The notes below the pieces were generated by a model, which saw nothing but the letters and a program-made list of their open reading frames with translations, was not told the origin of the DNA and did not search any database. Shown here in pieces: positions 15,205 through 25,614 of a stretch of 64,000 nt of DNA; within the stretch, counting starts at the first letter, position 1, and the number at the start of each line of letters is the position of its first letter. Source of the stretch: JAJDYQ01 sp965214035 (lineage in GTDB: Bacteria > Pseudomonadota > Gammaproteobacteria > JAJDYQ01); contig OZ243932.1 of the NCBI GenBank assembly GCA_965214035.1, positions 682,001-746,000 on the forward strand, in the 5' to 3' direction. Both the position numbers and the translations under genes were made by a program.

Positions 15205-16626
15205 CTATACGTCCAGATAATCAAGTATGCCTTCGGCCGCCTGTCGTCCTTCAAACACTGCTGTAACAACGAGATCAGAACCGCGCACCATATCGCCGCC
15301 GGCAAAGATTTTTTTATTGCTGGTCTGGAATTTGAGCTCGCTGTCCGCCGACGCAACAATGCGGTCATGATCATCCAGATCAATATTAAAATTTCCAAAC
15401 CAGTCGGCCGGGTCGGGCTGAAAACCAAAGGCGATAATAATGCGGTCAGCCGGAATAATTTCTTCAGAACCTGCCACTGGCTGTGGATGACGGCGACCAT
15501 GCTCGTCAGGTTCGCCGAGCTTCGTGGCGACTACTTTTACGCCTTCGACTGCTTGATTACTGCCGATAATTTCTATCGGTTGGCGATTCCATAGAAAATG
15601 GACACCTTCTTCTCTGGCGTTGGCTACTTCGCGCCTGGAACCTGGCATGCCTGCTTCGTCACGGCGATAGGCACAGGTGACTCTGTCGGCTTGCTGACGG
15701 ACACAGGTGCGCACACAATCCATGGCGGTATCACCACCTCCAAGCACGACGACTTTCATGCCTTTCATATCAATAAATTCAGGTGCATCGCTGTCAAAAT
15801 CCGCTACATTATGGATGTTGGCAATCAGGAAGGGCAGTGCTTCATGAACCCCATCCATGTTTTCACCGGGAAAGCCGCCCTTGATATATCTGTAAGTTCC
15901 CATCCCCAGAAACACAGCGTCGTAATCATCCAGAAGTTGTTGCATGGTGATGTCTTTGCCGACCTCTGTCTTCAAAATAAACTCTATGCCCATTTCTTCC
16001 ATGATCCGGCGGCGTGTACGGACCACTTCTTTTTCCAGTTTGAAAGGCGGAATACCGAATGTCAGCAGCCCGCCGATCTCTGGATAACGGTCATAGACGA
16101 CGGCTTTCACACCATTGCGAGCCAGAATGTCCGCACATCCCAGGCCGGCAGGGCCTGCGCCAACCACAGCAACCTTTTTGCCCGTATTCCGAACGGCAGA
16201 CATATCCGGACGCCAACCCTGCTTCAGTGCTTCGTCGGTAATATACTTTTCCACTGCACCGATGGTAACGGCTCCGAATCCGTCTTCCAGGGTACAGGCA
16301 CCTTCACAGAGACGATCCTGGGGACAGATACGACCGCAAATCTCCGGTAGCGAATTGGTCCGATGCGACATTTCAGCGGCCTCGAACAGATTCCCTTCGG
16401 CAATCAACTTCAGCCAGTTGGGTATATAGTTATGTACCGGGCATTTCCATTCACAATAAGGGTTGCCACAGGCAAGACAGCGCTCGGACTGGCCAGCTGC
16501 GCTGTCTTTATCAAACTGATTATAGATTTCCCTGAATTCATGCACCCGTACATCAACAGAAGTTTTTTCCGGTTCTTTGCGTGGCAGATCCAGAAACTGG
16601 AATATATTGCCTGTATGATTGCTCAT
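15205..16626 (-). CDS. gltD: Glutamate synthase (NADPH) small subunit
   Basis: 473 residues. Supplies electrons from NADPH through FAD and iron-sulfur clusters to the large subunit. The N-terminal cluster-binding region CLACGNPYCEWKCPVHN and ICPQDRLCEGAC holds the eight cysteines, followed by a dinucleotide-binding GAGPAGLGCA (FAD) and a second GGGDTAMDC (NADPH). The C-terminal GGDMVRGSDLVV is typical. It starts 11 bases after gltB, with TGGAGAA as ribosome binding site, so both subunits are made from one mRNA. Confidence 0.96.
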   Translation of the reverse strand: MSNHTGNIFQFLDLPRKEPEKTSVDVRVHEFREIYNQFDKDSAAGQSERCLACGNPYCEWKCPVHNYIPNWLKLIAEGNLFEAAEMSHRTNSLPEICGRICPQDRLCEGACTLEDGFGAVTIGAVEKYITDEALKQGWRPDMSAVRNTGKKVAVVGAGPAGLGCADILARNGVKAVVYDRYPEIGGLLTFGIPPFKLEKEVVRTRRRIMEEMGIEFILKTEVGKDITMQQLLDDYDAVFLGMGTYRYIKGGFPGENMDGVHEALPFLIANIHNVADFDSDAPEFIDMKGMKVVVLGGGDTAMDCVRTCVRQQADRVTCAYRRDEAGMPGSRREVANAREEGVHFLWNRQPIEIIGSNQAVEGVKVVATKLGEPDEHGRRHPQPVAGSEEIIPADRIIIAFGFQPDPADWFGNFNIDLDDHDRIVASADSELKFQTSNKKIFAGGDMVRGSDLVVTAVFEGRQAAEGILDYLDV

Positions 16627-16637
16627 TTATTTCTCCA

Positions 16638-19600
16638 TCAGGCAGCGTCACGCAGGCTTGCGGTTAGCGCTTCAATTTGACTGGCCCTGGGTATGGTCAG
16701 CCAGAATTGATCTATCAGAAAATCAAAGTCTGCAAGAATTTCCCGGCCCCATGCACTGTCGGTCTTTTGTACATACTCTTCCATTATATTGAATAGATAG
16801 CGTCTGTAACTATCCATGTTTTCGGGTTGCAGGCCATGGATATCGACATCGTTGTTGATGCGATACTGGAATTGTTTTTCACGGTCAAGTACGAAGGCGA
16901 AGCCGCCTGTCATGCCGGCACCGAAATTGACACCAGTTTCGCCAAGTACAGTGATAATACCACCCGTCATATACTCACAGCCATGGTCGCCGACACCCTC
17001 GACAACGGCTTTGGTACCGGAGTTTCGCACGCCAAACCGTTCGCCTGCCTTGCCGACCGCAAATAATTTGCCACCGGTTGCTCCATACAGACAGGTGTTG
17101 CCGATAATCGTGCTTTCATTGGATTTGAGCCTGCTGTTGGCAGGTGGTACAACGACAAGTTCACCACCAGCCATACCTTTGCCGACATAATCATTGGCAT
17201 CACCTTCAAGTCGCATATGCAGGCCACCGGCATTGAATACACCGAAGCTCTGCCCGGCTGTGCCTTTCAGGTTGATAAGAATCGGGTTGTTTGCCATACC
17301 CTGATTGCCGTGCAGTCTGGCAATCTCACCAGACAGACGTGCGCCGATTGAGCGATTGTTATTCTTGACTATGTAGGAGAATTCGCCGCCTGAGCAGGAT
17401 TCAATTGCTGCTTTGGTATCTCCTACCATCTTTTCTGCCAGTTCGCCCTTATCGAAGGGCTTGTTATTGGGCTCAATGCAATAGCGTGGCTGCGCCGGGT
17501 CAATGCCGCAGTCAGACAGTAATGGGGAAAAGTCCAGCCGGGATTGTTTGGCGGTATCGCCTTTCAGCATCTCCAGTAAATCGGTGCGACCAATGAGGTC
17601 GGTCAACCGGGTTACGCCCAGCTTCGCCATATATTCCCGTACATCTCGGGCTATAAAACGGAAGTAGTTAATAACTTTCTGCGGGGCATTCGGTTTAAAG
17701 TGTAGTTCACGAAGAACATTGTTTTGAGTCGCCACGCCGGTAGCGCAGTTATTCAAGTGGCAGATGCGCAGGTACTTACAGCCCATCACGATCATGGGCA
17801 TGGTACCGAATCCAAAGGTTTCAGCTCCCAGAATAGCGGCTTTGATGACATCCAGTCCGGTCTTCAGTCCACCATCGGCCTGCAAGCGAACTTTGTCACG
17901 CAGATTATTGGCACGTAATACCTGATTGGCCTCGGTTAGTCCCAGCTCCCAGGGCGAACCGGCATAACGTACACTGGTCAATGGTGAAGCACCGGTACCG
18001 CCGTCATAACCTGAAATGGTAATAAGATCGGCGTAAGCTTTGGCAACACCAGCGGCAATCGTGCCGACACCGGCCTCCGCAACCAGCTTGACCGATACCA
18101 GTGCTTCCGGGTTGACCTGTTTGAGGTCAAAGATAAGCTGTGCCAGATCTTCAATGGAATAAATATCATGATGCGGCGGCGGCGAAATCAGCGCGACACC
18201 TGGCGTGGAGTAGCGTAGTGTGGCAATCATTTCATTAACTTTATGCCCTGGTAGCTGACCACCTTCGCCTGGCTTGGCACCCTGTGCGATCTTGATTTGT
18301 AAAACTTCCGCATTGACCAGATAGTGGGGCGTTACGCCGAAGCGGCCGGATGCTACCTGTTTGATTTTGGACTGTCTGATAGTGCCATAACGTTCTACGG
18401 CCTCGCCGCCTTCGCCGGAATTGGAGCGACCGCCTATCGTGTTCATGGCTTCGGCCAGTGACTCATGGGCCTCTGGAGACAACGCACCGAGAGACATGCC
18501 GGCGGTGTCGAAGCGCAGCATGATGTCTTCGACAGGTTCTACTTCGTCAACAGGAACCGGGGTCGTATTCTCACGCAGTTTCATCATATCTCTCATCGCT
18601 GCCGCGGGACGATGATTGACGATGCGGGCAAACTCCCGGTAGTCATTATAATCATTGGTTTGGACGGCTTTGTGGATGGCGTGAACGACATCCGGGTTAA
18701 AGGCATGGTATTCACCTCCGTCAATGTATTTCAACAGACCACCCTGCTCGCGATCTTTGCGGGGATTCCATGCCAGTTTACCCAGTGTCTGCTGGTCTTT
18801 ATGCAGGTCCACAAAGTGACTGCCCTGAATGCGACATGTTGTATGGGTGAAGCAAAGATCAACAACCTCATTATGCAGGCCGACTATTTCGAACATCTGT
18901 GAACCACGATAACTGGCAATTGTGGAAATCCCCATCTTCGAGGTAATTTTCCTCAGCCCCTTGTTAAGGCCATTGATGTAATGTCTGCCTAGCGATGCAA
19001 TATCAACACCTTTAATTTCACCTGTACGGATCATGTCGCGCAGGCATTCAAAGGCGAGGTATGGGTAAACTGCTGTCGCGCCATAACCGATCAGACAGGC
19101 AAAGTGGTGCGGGTCGCGTGCTGTTGCAGTTTCAACAATAATGTTGGCGTTACAACGCAAGCCTCTGTTGATCAGATGGTGGTGGACGGCACCGACAGCA
19201 AGTAACGCATGTATCGGCTGCTTGTCTCTGCTGATATTTCTGTCTGACAGAATGACCATGACTGTGCCGCTGGCAACGGCTGTTTCAGCCTGCTGACAGA
19301 TTGAGCGGATAGCATTCTCCAGACGGGTCGCTGAATCATGGTTCAGATCGATATGAATGTGGTCATATTCCGGTCCCTGCAAGCCCTCAATCTGTTGGAA
19401 TTTATCGCGGGAAAGCACAGGCGAGCTGACAGTCAGGCGTCTGGCATGCTCTGGTGTTTCCTCGAACAGGTTACGTTCCCGTCCCAGGCAGGTTTCCAGA
19501 GACATGACGATATTTTCTCGCAGTGGATCAATCGGTGGATTGGTTACCTGGGCAAACTGTTGGCGGAAGTAGTCATACAGGGACCGTACCCTGCCGGATA

Positions 19601-21119
19601 GAACCGGCAGTGGTGTATCATCACCCATGGAACCTACTGCTTCCTGACCTGACTCGGCCAGTACACGGATGACCTGATCGCGCTCTTCGAATGTTAGCTG
19701 GAACAGCTTTTCATAAACCGGATAGTCATCGATTTCCGAAAAATTGCCGGGGTTATCATCATTATCGTTCAGATCACACAGATTGCGCAGCCCTGCCGAT
19801 AACCATTTGCCGTAGGGCTGGCGCGACTTCAGATCATTGTCTATATCTTCCGGCATTAGCAGCCTGCCGGTATCGGTGTCTGCTGCCAGCATCTGACCAG
19901 GCATGAGACGACCTTTGCAAACCACATCGTCACTGGAATAGTCATGTACACCAGTTTCAGTGGCCAGTGTCACCACGCAGCCCTGCTCATTATTTTCGGT
20001 AACTGTATAGCGTGCAGGCCGCAGGCCGTTACGGTCCATGGTACAAACTGCATACCGGCCATCGGTAAATGCGATACCTGCTGGTCCATCCCAGGGTTCC
20101 ATGTGCATGGAGTTAAATTCATAAAATGCGCGAAGCTCCGGGTCCATGTGCTTGATATTCTGCCATGCGGGAGGGACGAGCAAACGCATGGCCCGGAACA
20201 GGTCTATACCGCCGATAACCATGACTTCCAGCATATTATCCAGACTCATGGAATCAGAACCGGATGTGCCTACAAGTGGACGAACCCGGTCCATATTGGG
20301 GATCATGTCGGTATGGAATACATGGCTGCGCGCTCTTGCCCAGTTACGGTTACCCTGTACTGTGTTAATTTCTCCATTATGTGCCAGATAGCGGAAGGGG
20401 TGTGCCAGACGCCATTGTGGCAGGGTGTTGGTAGAGAAGCGCTGGTGAAAAATCGCCAGTTTGGCTTCCATGCGCTTATCGGCGATATCGCGATAGAAAA
20501 CTGGTAAATAGGCCGGCATGACCAGGCCTTTATAGGATAGTACGCGGGTTGATAGAGAAGATATGTAAAACATCTCATCATCTGTCAGCATTTTTTCTGT
20601 CTGACGGCGAGCGATATACAGGCACCGTTCGAGATCGGCTTCGGAGCGATCATCCGGGCAGTTCACAAATACCTGTTCAATACGGGGTAGCGAGGAGTTG
20701 GCCTGCTCACCAAGAACCGAGGTATTGATCGGTACAACGCGCCAGCCGGCTATCTCAAACTCCTGTTCTATCAGGTATTTTTCCAGGATGCCACGTGCTG
20801 AATCGGCCTTGTCCTCGGCAGTGCTTAGAAAAACCATCCCTGCTGCATATTGATCTGTCAGCCGGATGCCAGTTTCGCTGCATATGGCACGCAGGAAAGC
20901 ATCAGGTTTGCTGATTAAAAGACCGCAGCCATCACCAGATTTACCGTCAGCCGCAACCGCGCCGCGGTGAGTCAGTCTTTCCAGTGAGGTAATGGCGGTC
21001 GATACCAGCCAGTGCGAAGGTCTGCCGTCCATTTGGGCAATAAGACCCCAGCCGCAGCTGTCGTGCTCAAATTCGGGGCGATAAAGCCCGTTTTCTGCCA
21101 GTTTTTTGAGGGTATCCAT
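16638..21119 (-). CDS. gltB: Glutamate synthase (NADPH) large subunit
   Basis: About 1493 residues from the preferred start at 21119 (MDTLKKLAENGLYRPEFEHD); an in-frame ATG at 21176 would add 19 residues not typical of the family. The N-terminal glutamine amidotransferase domain starts at the catalytic Cys-22 in EHDSCGWG, with Ser-21/Cys-22 the expected propeptide cleavage site. The central and FMN-binding domains follow (GRSNSGEGGE, KPGEGGQLPG, SGYDGGTGASP), then a 3Fe-4S cysteine cluster in CKYLRICHLNNCATGVATQ and the C-terminal GXGXG beta-helix domain. Makes glutamate from glutamine and 2-oxoglutarate. Pseudomonas usually has a SPOR-domain gene between aroB and gltB; here only about 105 bases separate them. 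Confidence 0.96.
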   Translation of the reverse strand: MDTLKKLAENGLYRPEFEHDSCGWGLIAQMDGRPSHWLVSTAITSLERLTHRGAVAADGKSGDGCGLLISKPDAFLRAICSETGIRLTDQYAAGMVFLSTAEDKADSARGILEKYLIEQEFEIAGWRVVPINTSVLGEQANSSLPRIEQVFVNCPDDRSEADLERCLYIARRQTEKMLTDDEMFYISSLSTRVLSYKGLVMPAYLPVFYRDIADKRMEAKLAIFHQRFSTNTLPQWRLAHPFRYLAHNGEINTVQGNRNWARARSHVFHTDMIPNMDRVRPLVGTSGSDSMSLDNMLEVMVIGGIDLFRAMRLLVPPAWQNIKHMDPELRAFYEFNSMHMEPWDGPAGIAFTDGRYAVCTMDRNGLRPARYTVTENNEQGCVVTLATETGVHDYSSDDVVCKGRLMPGQMLAADTDTGRLLMPEDIDNDLKSRQPYGKWLSAGLRNLCDLNDNDDNPGNFSEIDDYPVYEKLFQLTFEERDQVIRVLAESGQEAVGSMGDDTPLPVLSGRVRSLYDYFRQQFAQVTNPPIDPLRENIVMSLETCLGRERNLFEETPEHARRLTVSSPVLSRDKFQQIEGLQGPEYDHIHIDLNHDSATRLENAIRSICQQAETAVASGTVMVILSDRNISRDKQPIHALLAVGAVHHHLINRGLRCNANIIVETATARDPHHFACLIGYGATAVYPYLAFECLRDMIRTGEIKGVDIASLGRHYINGLNKGLRKITSKMGISTIASYRGSQMFEIVGLHNEVVDLCFTHTTCRIQGSHFVDLHKDQQTLGKLAWNPRKDREQGGLLKYIDGGEYHAFNPDVVHAIHKAVQTNDYNDYREFARIVNHRPAAAMRDMMKLRENTTPVPVDEVEPVEDIMLRFDTAGMSLGALSPEAHESLAEAMNTIGGRSNSGEGGEAVERYGTIRQSKIKQVASGRFGVTPHYLVNAEVLQIKIAQGAKPGEGGQLPGHKVNEMIATLRYSTPGVALISPPPHHDIYSIEDLAQLIFDLKQVNPEALVSVKLVAEAGVGTIAAGVAKAYADLITISGYDGGTGASPLTSVRYAGSPWELGLTEANQVLRANNLRDKVRLQADGGLKTGLDVIKAAILGAETFGFGTMPMIVMGCKYLRICHLNNCATGVATQNNVLRELHFKPNAPQKVINYFRFIARDVREYMAKLGVTRLTDLIGRTDLLEMLKGDTAKQSRLDFSPLLSDCGIDPAQPRYCIEPNNKPFDKGELAEKMVGDTKAAIESCSGGEFSYIVKNNNRSIGARLSGEIARLHGNQGMANNPILINLKGTAGQSFGVFNAGGLHMRLEGDANDYVGKGMAGGELVVVPPANSRLKSNESTIIGNTCLYGATGGKLFAVGKAGERFGVRNSGTKAVVEGVGDHGCEYMTGGIITVLGETGVNFGAGMTGGFAFVLDREKQFQYRINNDVDIHGLQPENMDSYRRYLFNIMEEYVQKTDSAWGREILADFDFLIDQFWLTIPRASQIEALTASLRDAA

Positions 21120-21224
21120 AGACCTAATTCCGGTGGAGAACCGCAGCAATTCAGGGTGTCCGCCTTTGACAAACATTCCTGCTGCGCCATATGTTCGGGG
21201 CGGTCAGCCACTATAGCAGTTTAA

Positions 21225-22298
21225 TCAAGCTATATCCAGTGTCCGGTGCAGAGTTTCCAGGGGATAGTCTCCCGTGACAATAGCATTGCCGACAGATTTC
21301 AACAGTACCAGACGAATGACACCGTTACGGACTTTTTTATCCAACCGCATATTCGCCAGCATATCGTCGGCGGATAATTTATCAGGTCTGGATGTTGGTA
21401 GCCTGACCCTGGAAATCAGATTGACGACACGTTTTACATCAGACTCACTGATCCAGCCTAGAATCGCGGAATGTCGGGCAGCCAGACATATCCCGGCACC
21501 AACGGCTTCACCATGCAGCCAGACACCGTAACCCATGCCTGTTTCGATGGCATGACCGTAGGTATGACCGAGATTAAGAAGGGCACGTTGACCTGATTCC
21601 AGTTCATCGGCGGTAACCACCTCGGCCTTGTTTATGCACGAACGCTGGATTGCTTCAGCAAGATGGGCCGGATCACGCTGCATGATCTGTTCGACATGCG
21701 CTTCAAGCCATTCCAGGAATTTATCATCACGGATCAGACCGTATTTGATGACCTCAGCCATGCCGGCACTGAGTTGACGATCATCCAGTGTGTTGAGGGC
21801 ATTGGTATCGGCAATAACCGCCCTGGGCTGATAGAAGGCACCAATCATGTTTTTGCCGAGAGGATGATTGACGCCGGTTTTGCCGCCCACCGAGGAATCA
21901 ACCTGCGCCAGCAGTGTGGTTGGTGCCTGAATAAAGTTGACACCTCGTTGATAGCTGGCTGCCGCAAACCCTGTTATATCGCCGACCACGCCACCGCCCA
22001 GGGCAATCAATGTGCAACTGCGATCAAACCCTTCCTGCAGTAGCTTGTCGAAAATCAGATTTAATGTTTCGAGCGTTTTGTATTGTTCGCCATCCGGCAG
22101 AATGAGGTCGTGTATCTGTAGTGTATGCAGAGTGTTTTTCAGCTTGTCGAGATAAAGCGGCGCAATGGTTTCGTTGGTTACCACCAGAACCTGTCTGCCC
22201 GGAATATAGGGTAGAAAACAGTTGGCCTCTCCCAGCAGGGCGCGACCAATCAGTATCGGATAGCTGCGCTGCTGGAGATCGACATTGAGGGTAATCAC
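21225..22298 (-). CDS. aroB: 3-dehydroquinate synthase
   Basis: 357 residues. Second step of the shikimate pathway: closes DAHP to 3-dehydroquinate using NAD and zinc. Motifs: DGEQYKTLE, GGGVVGDITGF (NAD loop), QVDSSVGGKTGVNHP and LNLGHTYGHAIE with the zinc histidines. Start is a GTG at 22298 with AGGAAGG about ten bases upstream. It follows aroK by 33 bases in the same operon. Confidence 0.96.
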   Translation of the reverse strand: MITLNVDLQQRSYPILIGRALLGEANCFLPYIPGRQVLVVTNETIAPLYLDKLKNTLHTLQIHDLILPDGEQYKTLETLNLIFDKLLQEGFDRSCTLIALGGGVVGDITGFAAASYQRGVNFIQAPTTLLAQVDSSVGGKTGVNHPLGKNMIGAFYQPRAVIADTNALNTLDDRQLSAGMAEVIKYGLIRDDKFLEWLEAHVEQIMQRDPAHLAEAIQRSCINKAEVVTADELESGQRALLNLGHTYGHAIETGMGYGVWLHGEAVGAGICLAARHSAILGWISESDVKRVVNLISRVRLPTSRPDKLSADDMLANMRLDKKVRNGVIRLVLLKSVGNAIVTGDYPLETLHRTLDIA

Positions 22299-22331
22299 TG
22301 TGTAGCACCTTCCTGATTGGGGCCAAATCGG

Positions 22332-22856
22332 TTATGGATGTTCGTTTGCATATTTTCGCAGCTCCTTTTGAATCTGTTGTACGACCCGGTTTGAGTGCAG
22401 CCGGTCTGTGTCCACGATGATATCGGAGATCTCAATATATAGTGGTTCCCGAATATCCAGCAACTCTCTCAATCTGGTTTCGGGGTTCTTTGTCCGCAGC
22501 AGGGGACGGTTGCGATCATGCTGTGTGCGGAGTATCTGTTGCTCGACAGAGGTTCTCAGATAAATAACCATGCCGCGGGATTTCAGATGTTGTCGGTTGG
22601 ATTCTTCGAGCACGGCTCCGCCGCCCGTGGCGAGTACGACATTGTCCAGCCGGGTCAGCTCTTCAATCATGGTTGTTTCACGCCTGCGGAAACCCTGTTC
22701 TCCTTCGATATCAAATATGGTGGCAATATCGACCCCGGTCTTTTCTTCTATGGCGTGGTCGCTGTCGATAAAGGTTTTACGCAGTTTTCGGGCGAGTTGC
22801 TTGCCAATCGTGCTTTTGCCAGCCCCCATCGGCCCTGTAAGAAAAATGTTGCCCAT
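22332..22856 (-). CDS. aroK: Shikimate kinase I
   Basis: 174 residues. Phosphorylates shikimate with ATP. Walker A GPMGAGKST is at residues 8-16, the substrate-binding DSDHAIEEKTG follows, then GEQGFRRRE and the GGGAVL loop. The lid segment carries R(N)RPLL. It lies 54 bases after pilQ; the pilMNOPQ-aroK-aroB order is conserved in many gammaproteobacteria. Confidence 0.95.
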   Translation of the reverse strand: MGNIFLTGPMGAGKSTIGKQLARKLRKTFIDSDHAIEEKTGVDIATIFDIEGEQGFRRRETTMIEELTRLDNVVLATGGGAVLEESNRQHLKSRGMVIYLRTSVEQQILRTQHDRNRPLLRTKNPETRLRELLDIREPLYIEISDIIVDTDRLHSNRVVQQIQKELRKYANEHP

Positions 22857-22910
22857 TACCAGGGGAAGGCACCATTGACAGGGTGCCCAGGATCGAAAGA
22901 CAGAAGCCTT

Positions 22911-25031
22911 TTAATTGAGTTGCAGGCTCTCGCGCAGAATTTTGGGTGTGACAAAAATCAGTAATTCAGCCTTCTGGTCGCGACTGGTTTTGTTTCTGAA
23001 GGCCCAACCGACATAAGGCAGATCACCGAAGAAAGGGACTCGCCGACTCGACTCATTGACCGTTCGTTGATAAACGCCACCCAGAACCACTGTTTCGCCA
23101 TTATCGACAATAACCTGGGTCGTCAGGTTTTCGGTATTAATGGAAGGGGGCCCACCTCCAAACTGTTCGCCAACCGAGTCTCGATTGACTGCCAGATCCA
23201 TAATAATGCGATCATCCGGTGTAATCTGCGGGGTCACCTGAAGCGACAAAACGGCATCCTGAAAGGCGGTGCTGCTAGCCCCGGCGGAGGTTGATTCCTG
23301 ATAGGGAATCTGCACGCCCTGTTGTATAGCGGCAGCATGCTTGTCGGCGGTGATCAGCCGCGGGCTTGATATGACTTCACCGCGCCCTTCCTCCTGCATG
23401 GCGGAAAGCTCCAGTTGAAGCAGGTGACTGCCCATACGACCGACGGCCAGAGCTATGCTGGCACCACTTGCTGTGGATGGCAGGTCCACTATCAGCCCCT
23501 CGACATCGCCTTCTTCAAAGCCAGCATCGAATCCACTTTCCAATCCATTGGGCTGACGGCCGCCGAATGTATAGCCGGAGTCGTCGGGGTTGTCACCATC
23601 TATGTCCGTTTTGGCGAAGCCAAAACGGACGCCAAGGCTTTTGGTAAAGCTATCAGAGGCCGACACAACCCGGGATTCAATCAATACTTGTTTGATCGGT
23701 ATGTCGAGCTCGGCTACCAGTGACCGTATTTCGCCGATCTGTGACGCCGTTGCACGCACGATCAGGGTGTTGGTCCGGGCATCGGTGACAATGCTGCCCC
23801 GCTCATCCAGCAGGCTCGCCTCTTCCCCGCCTGAGGTCAAAATCCCGACCAGATCATTGGCATCGGCATAATTGACTTCAATGTATTCGATTTGCAGCGG
23901 CTCAAGTTCGCGTATCTGCTGAGCCGCCTCAAGCTCCAGACGCTCTGCATTGGCAATCTCTGCAGCGGGAGCAATCAGTATGACATTGCCCGTCTGGCGC
24001 TTGCCCAGTCCCTTGGTTCTCAGGATGATATCGAGTGCCTGATCCCAGGGGACATTCCTTAAGCGTAGCGTCAGATTGCCACTGACCGTGTCGCTGACGA
24101 CAACATTAAGGCCGGTGAAATCGGCGAGTAGCTGCAATAAGGAACGGACTTCAATATCCTGGAAGTTCAGCGAAAGTTTTTCACCGGTATATTCTTCTTT
24201 CTCGGCGGCTTCTTCTTGGGCCGCAGTCAGGGGCTTGACTTCTATGACAAATTCTTCGTTAGACTGATATGCCAGATGTTCATTGCGGTCATCGACGGCT
24301 ATCTCCAGACGGGCATTACCGGCATCCTGAATGGCATCGATCTCATAAACCGGGGTAGCAAAATCGGTTACATCGAGCTTGCGCTGCAAATTCCGGGGGA
24401 GCCGGGTATCAATCAACTCGACAACAAGCCTGTCCGCTTCCTGTCTCATGTCAACGGCGGTTCTGGCGGAGGGAAGTACTATTTTGATCAGGCCCTCTCC
24501 CCGCTTGCCTCGCTCAAAGTTGATGGCTTTAACCTCATCATCGCCGGAAGAGTCCTCCTGCAGTGCACTGATAACCGGGCTTACTGTGTCGTCTGTCACG
24601 CTGGTGCCACCACTGCCAAGATTTATGCTAATCGTATTGCCGCTGACGCTTGTTTCATAGGATGTCATCTGCACAAGATCGATGACAACACGTGTGCGAT
24701 CTTTGGCTTCGGCAGAGCGATAACCATTAATGACACCCACGCCTACCCTGCGTGACTTGTTCGTCAGGCCGTTGCGGGTGTCGCCCAGATCGAGCACTAT
24801 CCGGGCCGGGTTATCAATGGTAAATACCATCGGTTCCTGAACCGGTTCGGAGTGAGACAGCGTCATCTGTACCGTGTTGCCCGGCAGGGCGGAATAGCTG
24901 ATGTCCGTCAGGGTATTGGCATGAACGGCAGAAACCGTTAATAACAGGGGCAGTGCGCAAAATACATGCCGCAGAAAACGACCGGCGGCTGTAAAACCTG
25001 AACGGTCAGGGATGTCGTCATAATGTTTCAT
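22911..25031 (-). CDS. pilQ: Type IV pilus secretin
   Basis: About 706 residues from the ATG at 25031, chosen because TAGGAGA lies upstream; an ATG at 25067 adds 12 residues. A hydrophobic signal segment (FCALPLLLTVSAVHA) follows a charged N-terminus. Then come AMIN-type peptidoglycan-binding repeats (NPARIVLDLGDTRNG), the STN/N0 domain (LNFQDIEVRSLLQLLADFTG), an N1 secretin domain (YADANDLVGIL) and the C-terminal secretin domain ending VLGGVYQ...VPFFGDLPYVGWAF. Forms the outer-membrane pore through which the pilus leaves. Last pil gene of the operon. Confidence 0.95.
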   Translation of the reverse strand: MKHYDDIPDRSGFTAAGRFLRHVFCALPLLLTVSAVHANTLTDISYSALPGNTVQMTLSHSEPVQEPMVFTIDNPARIVLDLGDTRNGLTNKSRRVGVGVINGYRSAEAKDRTRVVIDLVQMTSYETSVSGNTISINLGSGGTSVTDDTVSPVISALQEDSSGDDEVKAINFERGKRGEGLIKIVLPSARTAVDMRQEADRLVVELIDTRLPRNLQRKLDVTDFATPVYEIDAIQDAGNARLEIAVDDRNEHLAYQSNEEFVIEVKPLTAAQEEAAEKEEYTGEKLSLNFQDIEVRSLLQLLADFTGLNVVVSDTVSGNLTLRLRNVPWDQALDIILRTKGLGKRQTGNVILIAPAAEIANAERLELEAAQQIRELEPLQIEYIEVNYADANDLVGILTSGGEEASLLDERGSIVTDARTNTLIVRATASQIGEIRSLVAELDIPIKQVLIESRVVSASDSFTKSLGVRFGFAKTDIDGDNPDDSGYTFGGRQPNGLESGFDAGFEEGDVEGLIVDLPSTASGASIALAVGRMGSHLLQLELSAMQEEGRGEVISSPRLITADKHAAAIQQGVQIPYQESTSAGASSTAFQDAVLSLQVTPQITPDDRIIMDLAVNRDSVGEQFGGGPPSINTENLTTQVIVDNGETVVLGGVYQRTVNESSRRVPFFGDLPYVGWAFRNKTSRDQKAELLIFVTPKILRESLQLN

Positions 25032-25044
25032 TGCTCGTGGTCTC

Positions 25045-25614
25045 CTATAACCCGGCGGAAGATTCACTGAGTGCTATGGTTGCCGGACGCTCGATATAAG
25101 CACCCAGCCCATTCGGCACGATTTCCAGCAGCTCAACTTCGCGCTCCGATATCGAAATAATTTTTCCATAGTTTTTACCGATGTAGTTTCCGGTTTTCAC
25201 CCGATGGATGGAACCTACACTGTCTTTTATCAGTGCCCATATTGTGGCCGACTGTTCCAGGGTGCCGACCATCCTGAGTGAGTCCAGCGGGAACTCCTCA
25301 AGTGGTTCCTTGGTATCTCTTTCCGGTGGGCGAATACCACCTCCCTCAATGGCAACCTCAGCCTGTTGTTCGATGAACGCTGATCTCTCGAACGGATCCC
25401 GTAAATCGCTCGATTCATAGACATAAACAGGGTAGGGCGTGAATTCCGGCAATGGTTCAAGGTAGGGTTTTTGTCGATTAATGACCTCATCAACATAAGC
25501 CTGTAAATCGGTGTGCTCATCCTCGGCGCAGCCGACCAGAGCGACTGCTCCAGACAAAATACCCAGACGCACAATGGCGCGGATACGTGATTGAATGAAT
25601 TCCCTTGGCATCAT
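25045..25614 (-). CDS. pilP: Type IV pilus inner-membrane lipoprotein
   Basis: About 189 residues. The lipobox is SGAVALVGC with the acylated Cys near residue 29, followed by an extended region and a beta domain with DPFERS and the closing half LRMVGTLEQS..W.LIKD...V..G.YIG.NYGKI typical of PilP. The ATG at 25614 overlaps the pilO stop by one base (TGATG); another ATG follows directly. PilP links the PilNO inner-membrane pair to the PilQ secretin. Confidence 0.92.
   Translation of the reverse strand: MMPREFIQSRIRAIVRLGILSGAVALVGCAEDEHTDLQAYVDEVINRQKPYLEPLPEFTPYPVYVYESSDLRDPFERSAFIEQQAEVAIEGGGIRPPERDTKEPLEEFPLDSLRMVGTLEQSATIWALIKDSVGSIHRVKTGNYIGKNYGKIISISEREVELLEIVPNGLGAYIERPATIALSESSAGL

Noticed and set aside
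15598..16350. 250-codon plus-strand frame across gltD
   Set aside because: Antisense to a well-conserved gene; translation has no family resemblance.
19944..20507. 187-codon plus-strand frame across gltB
   Set aside because: Antisense shadow of glutamate synthase.
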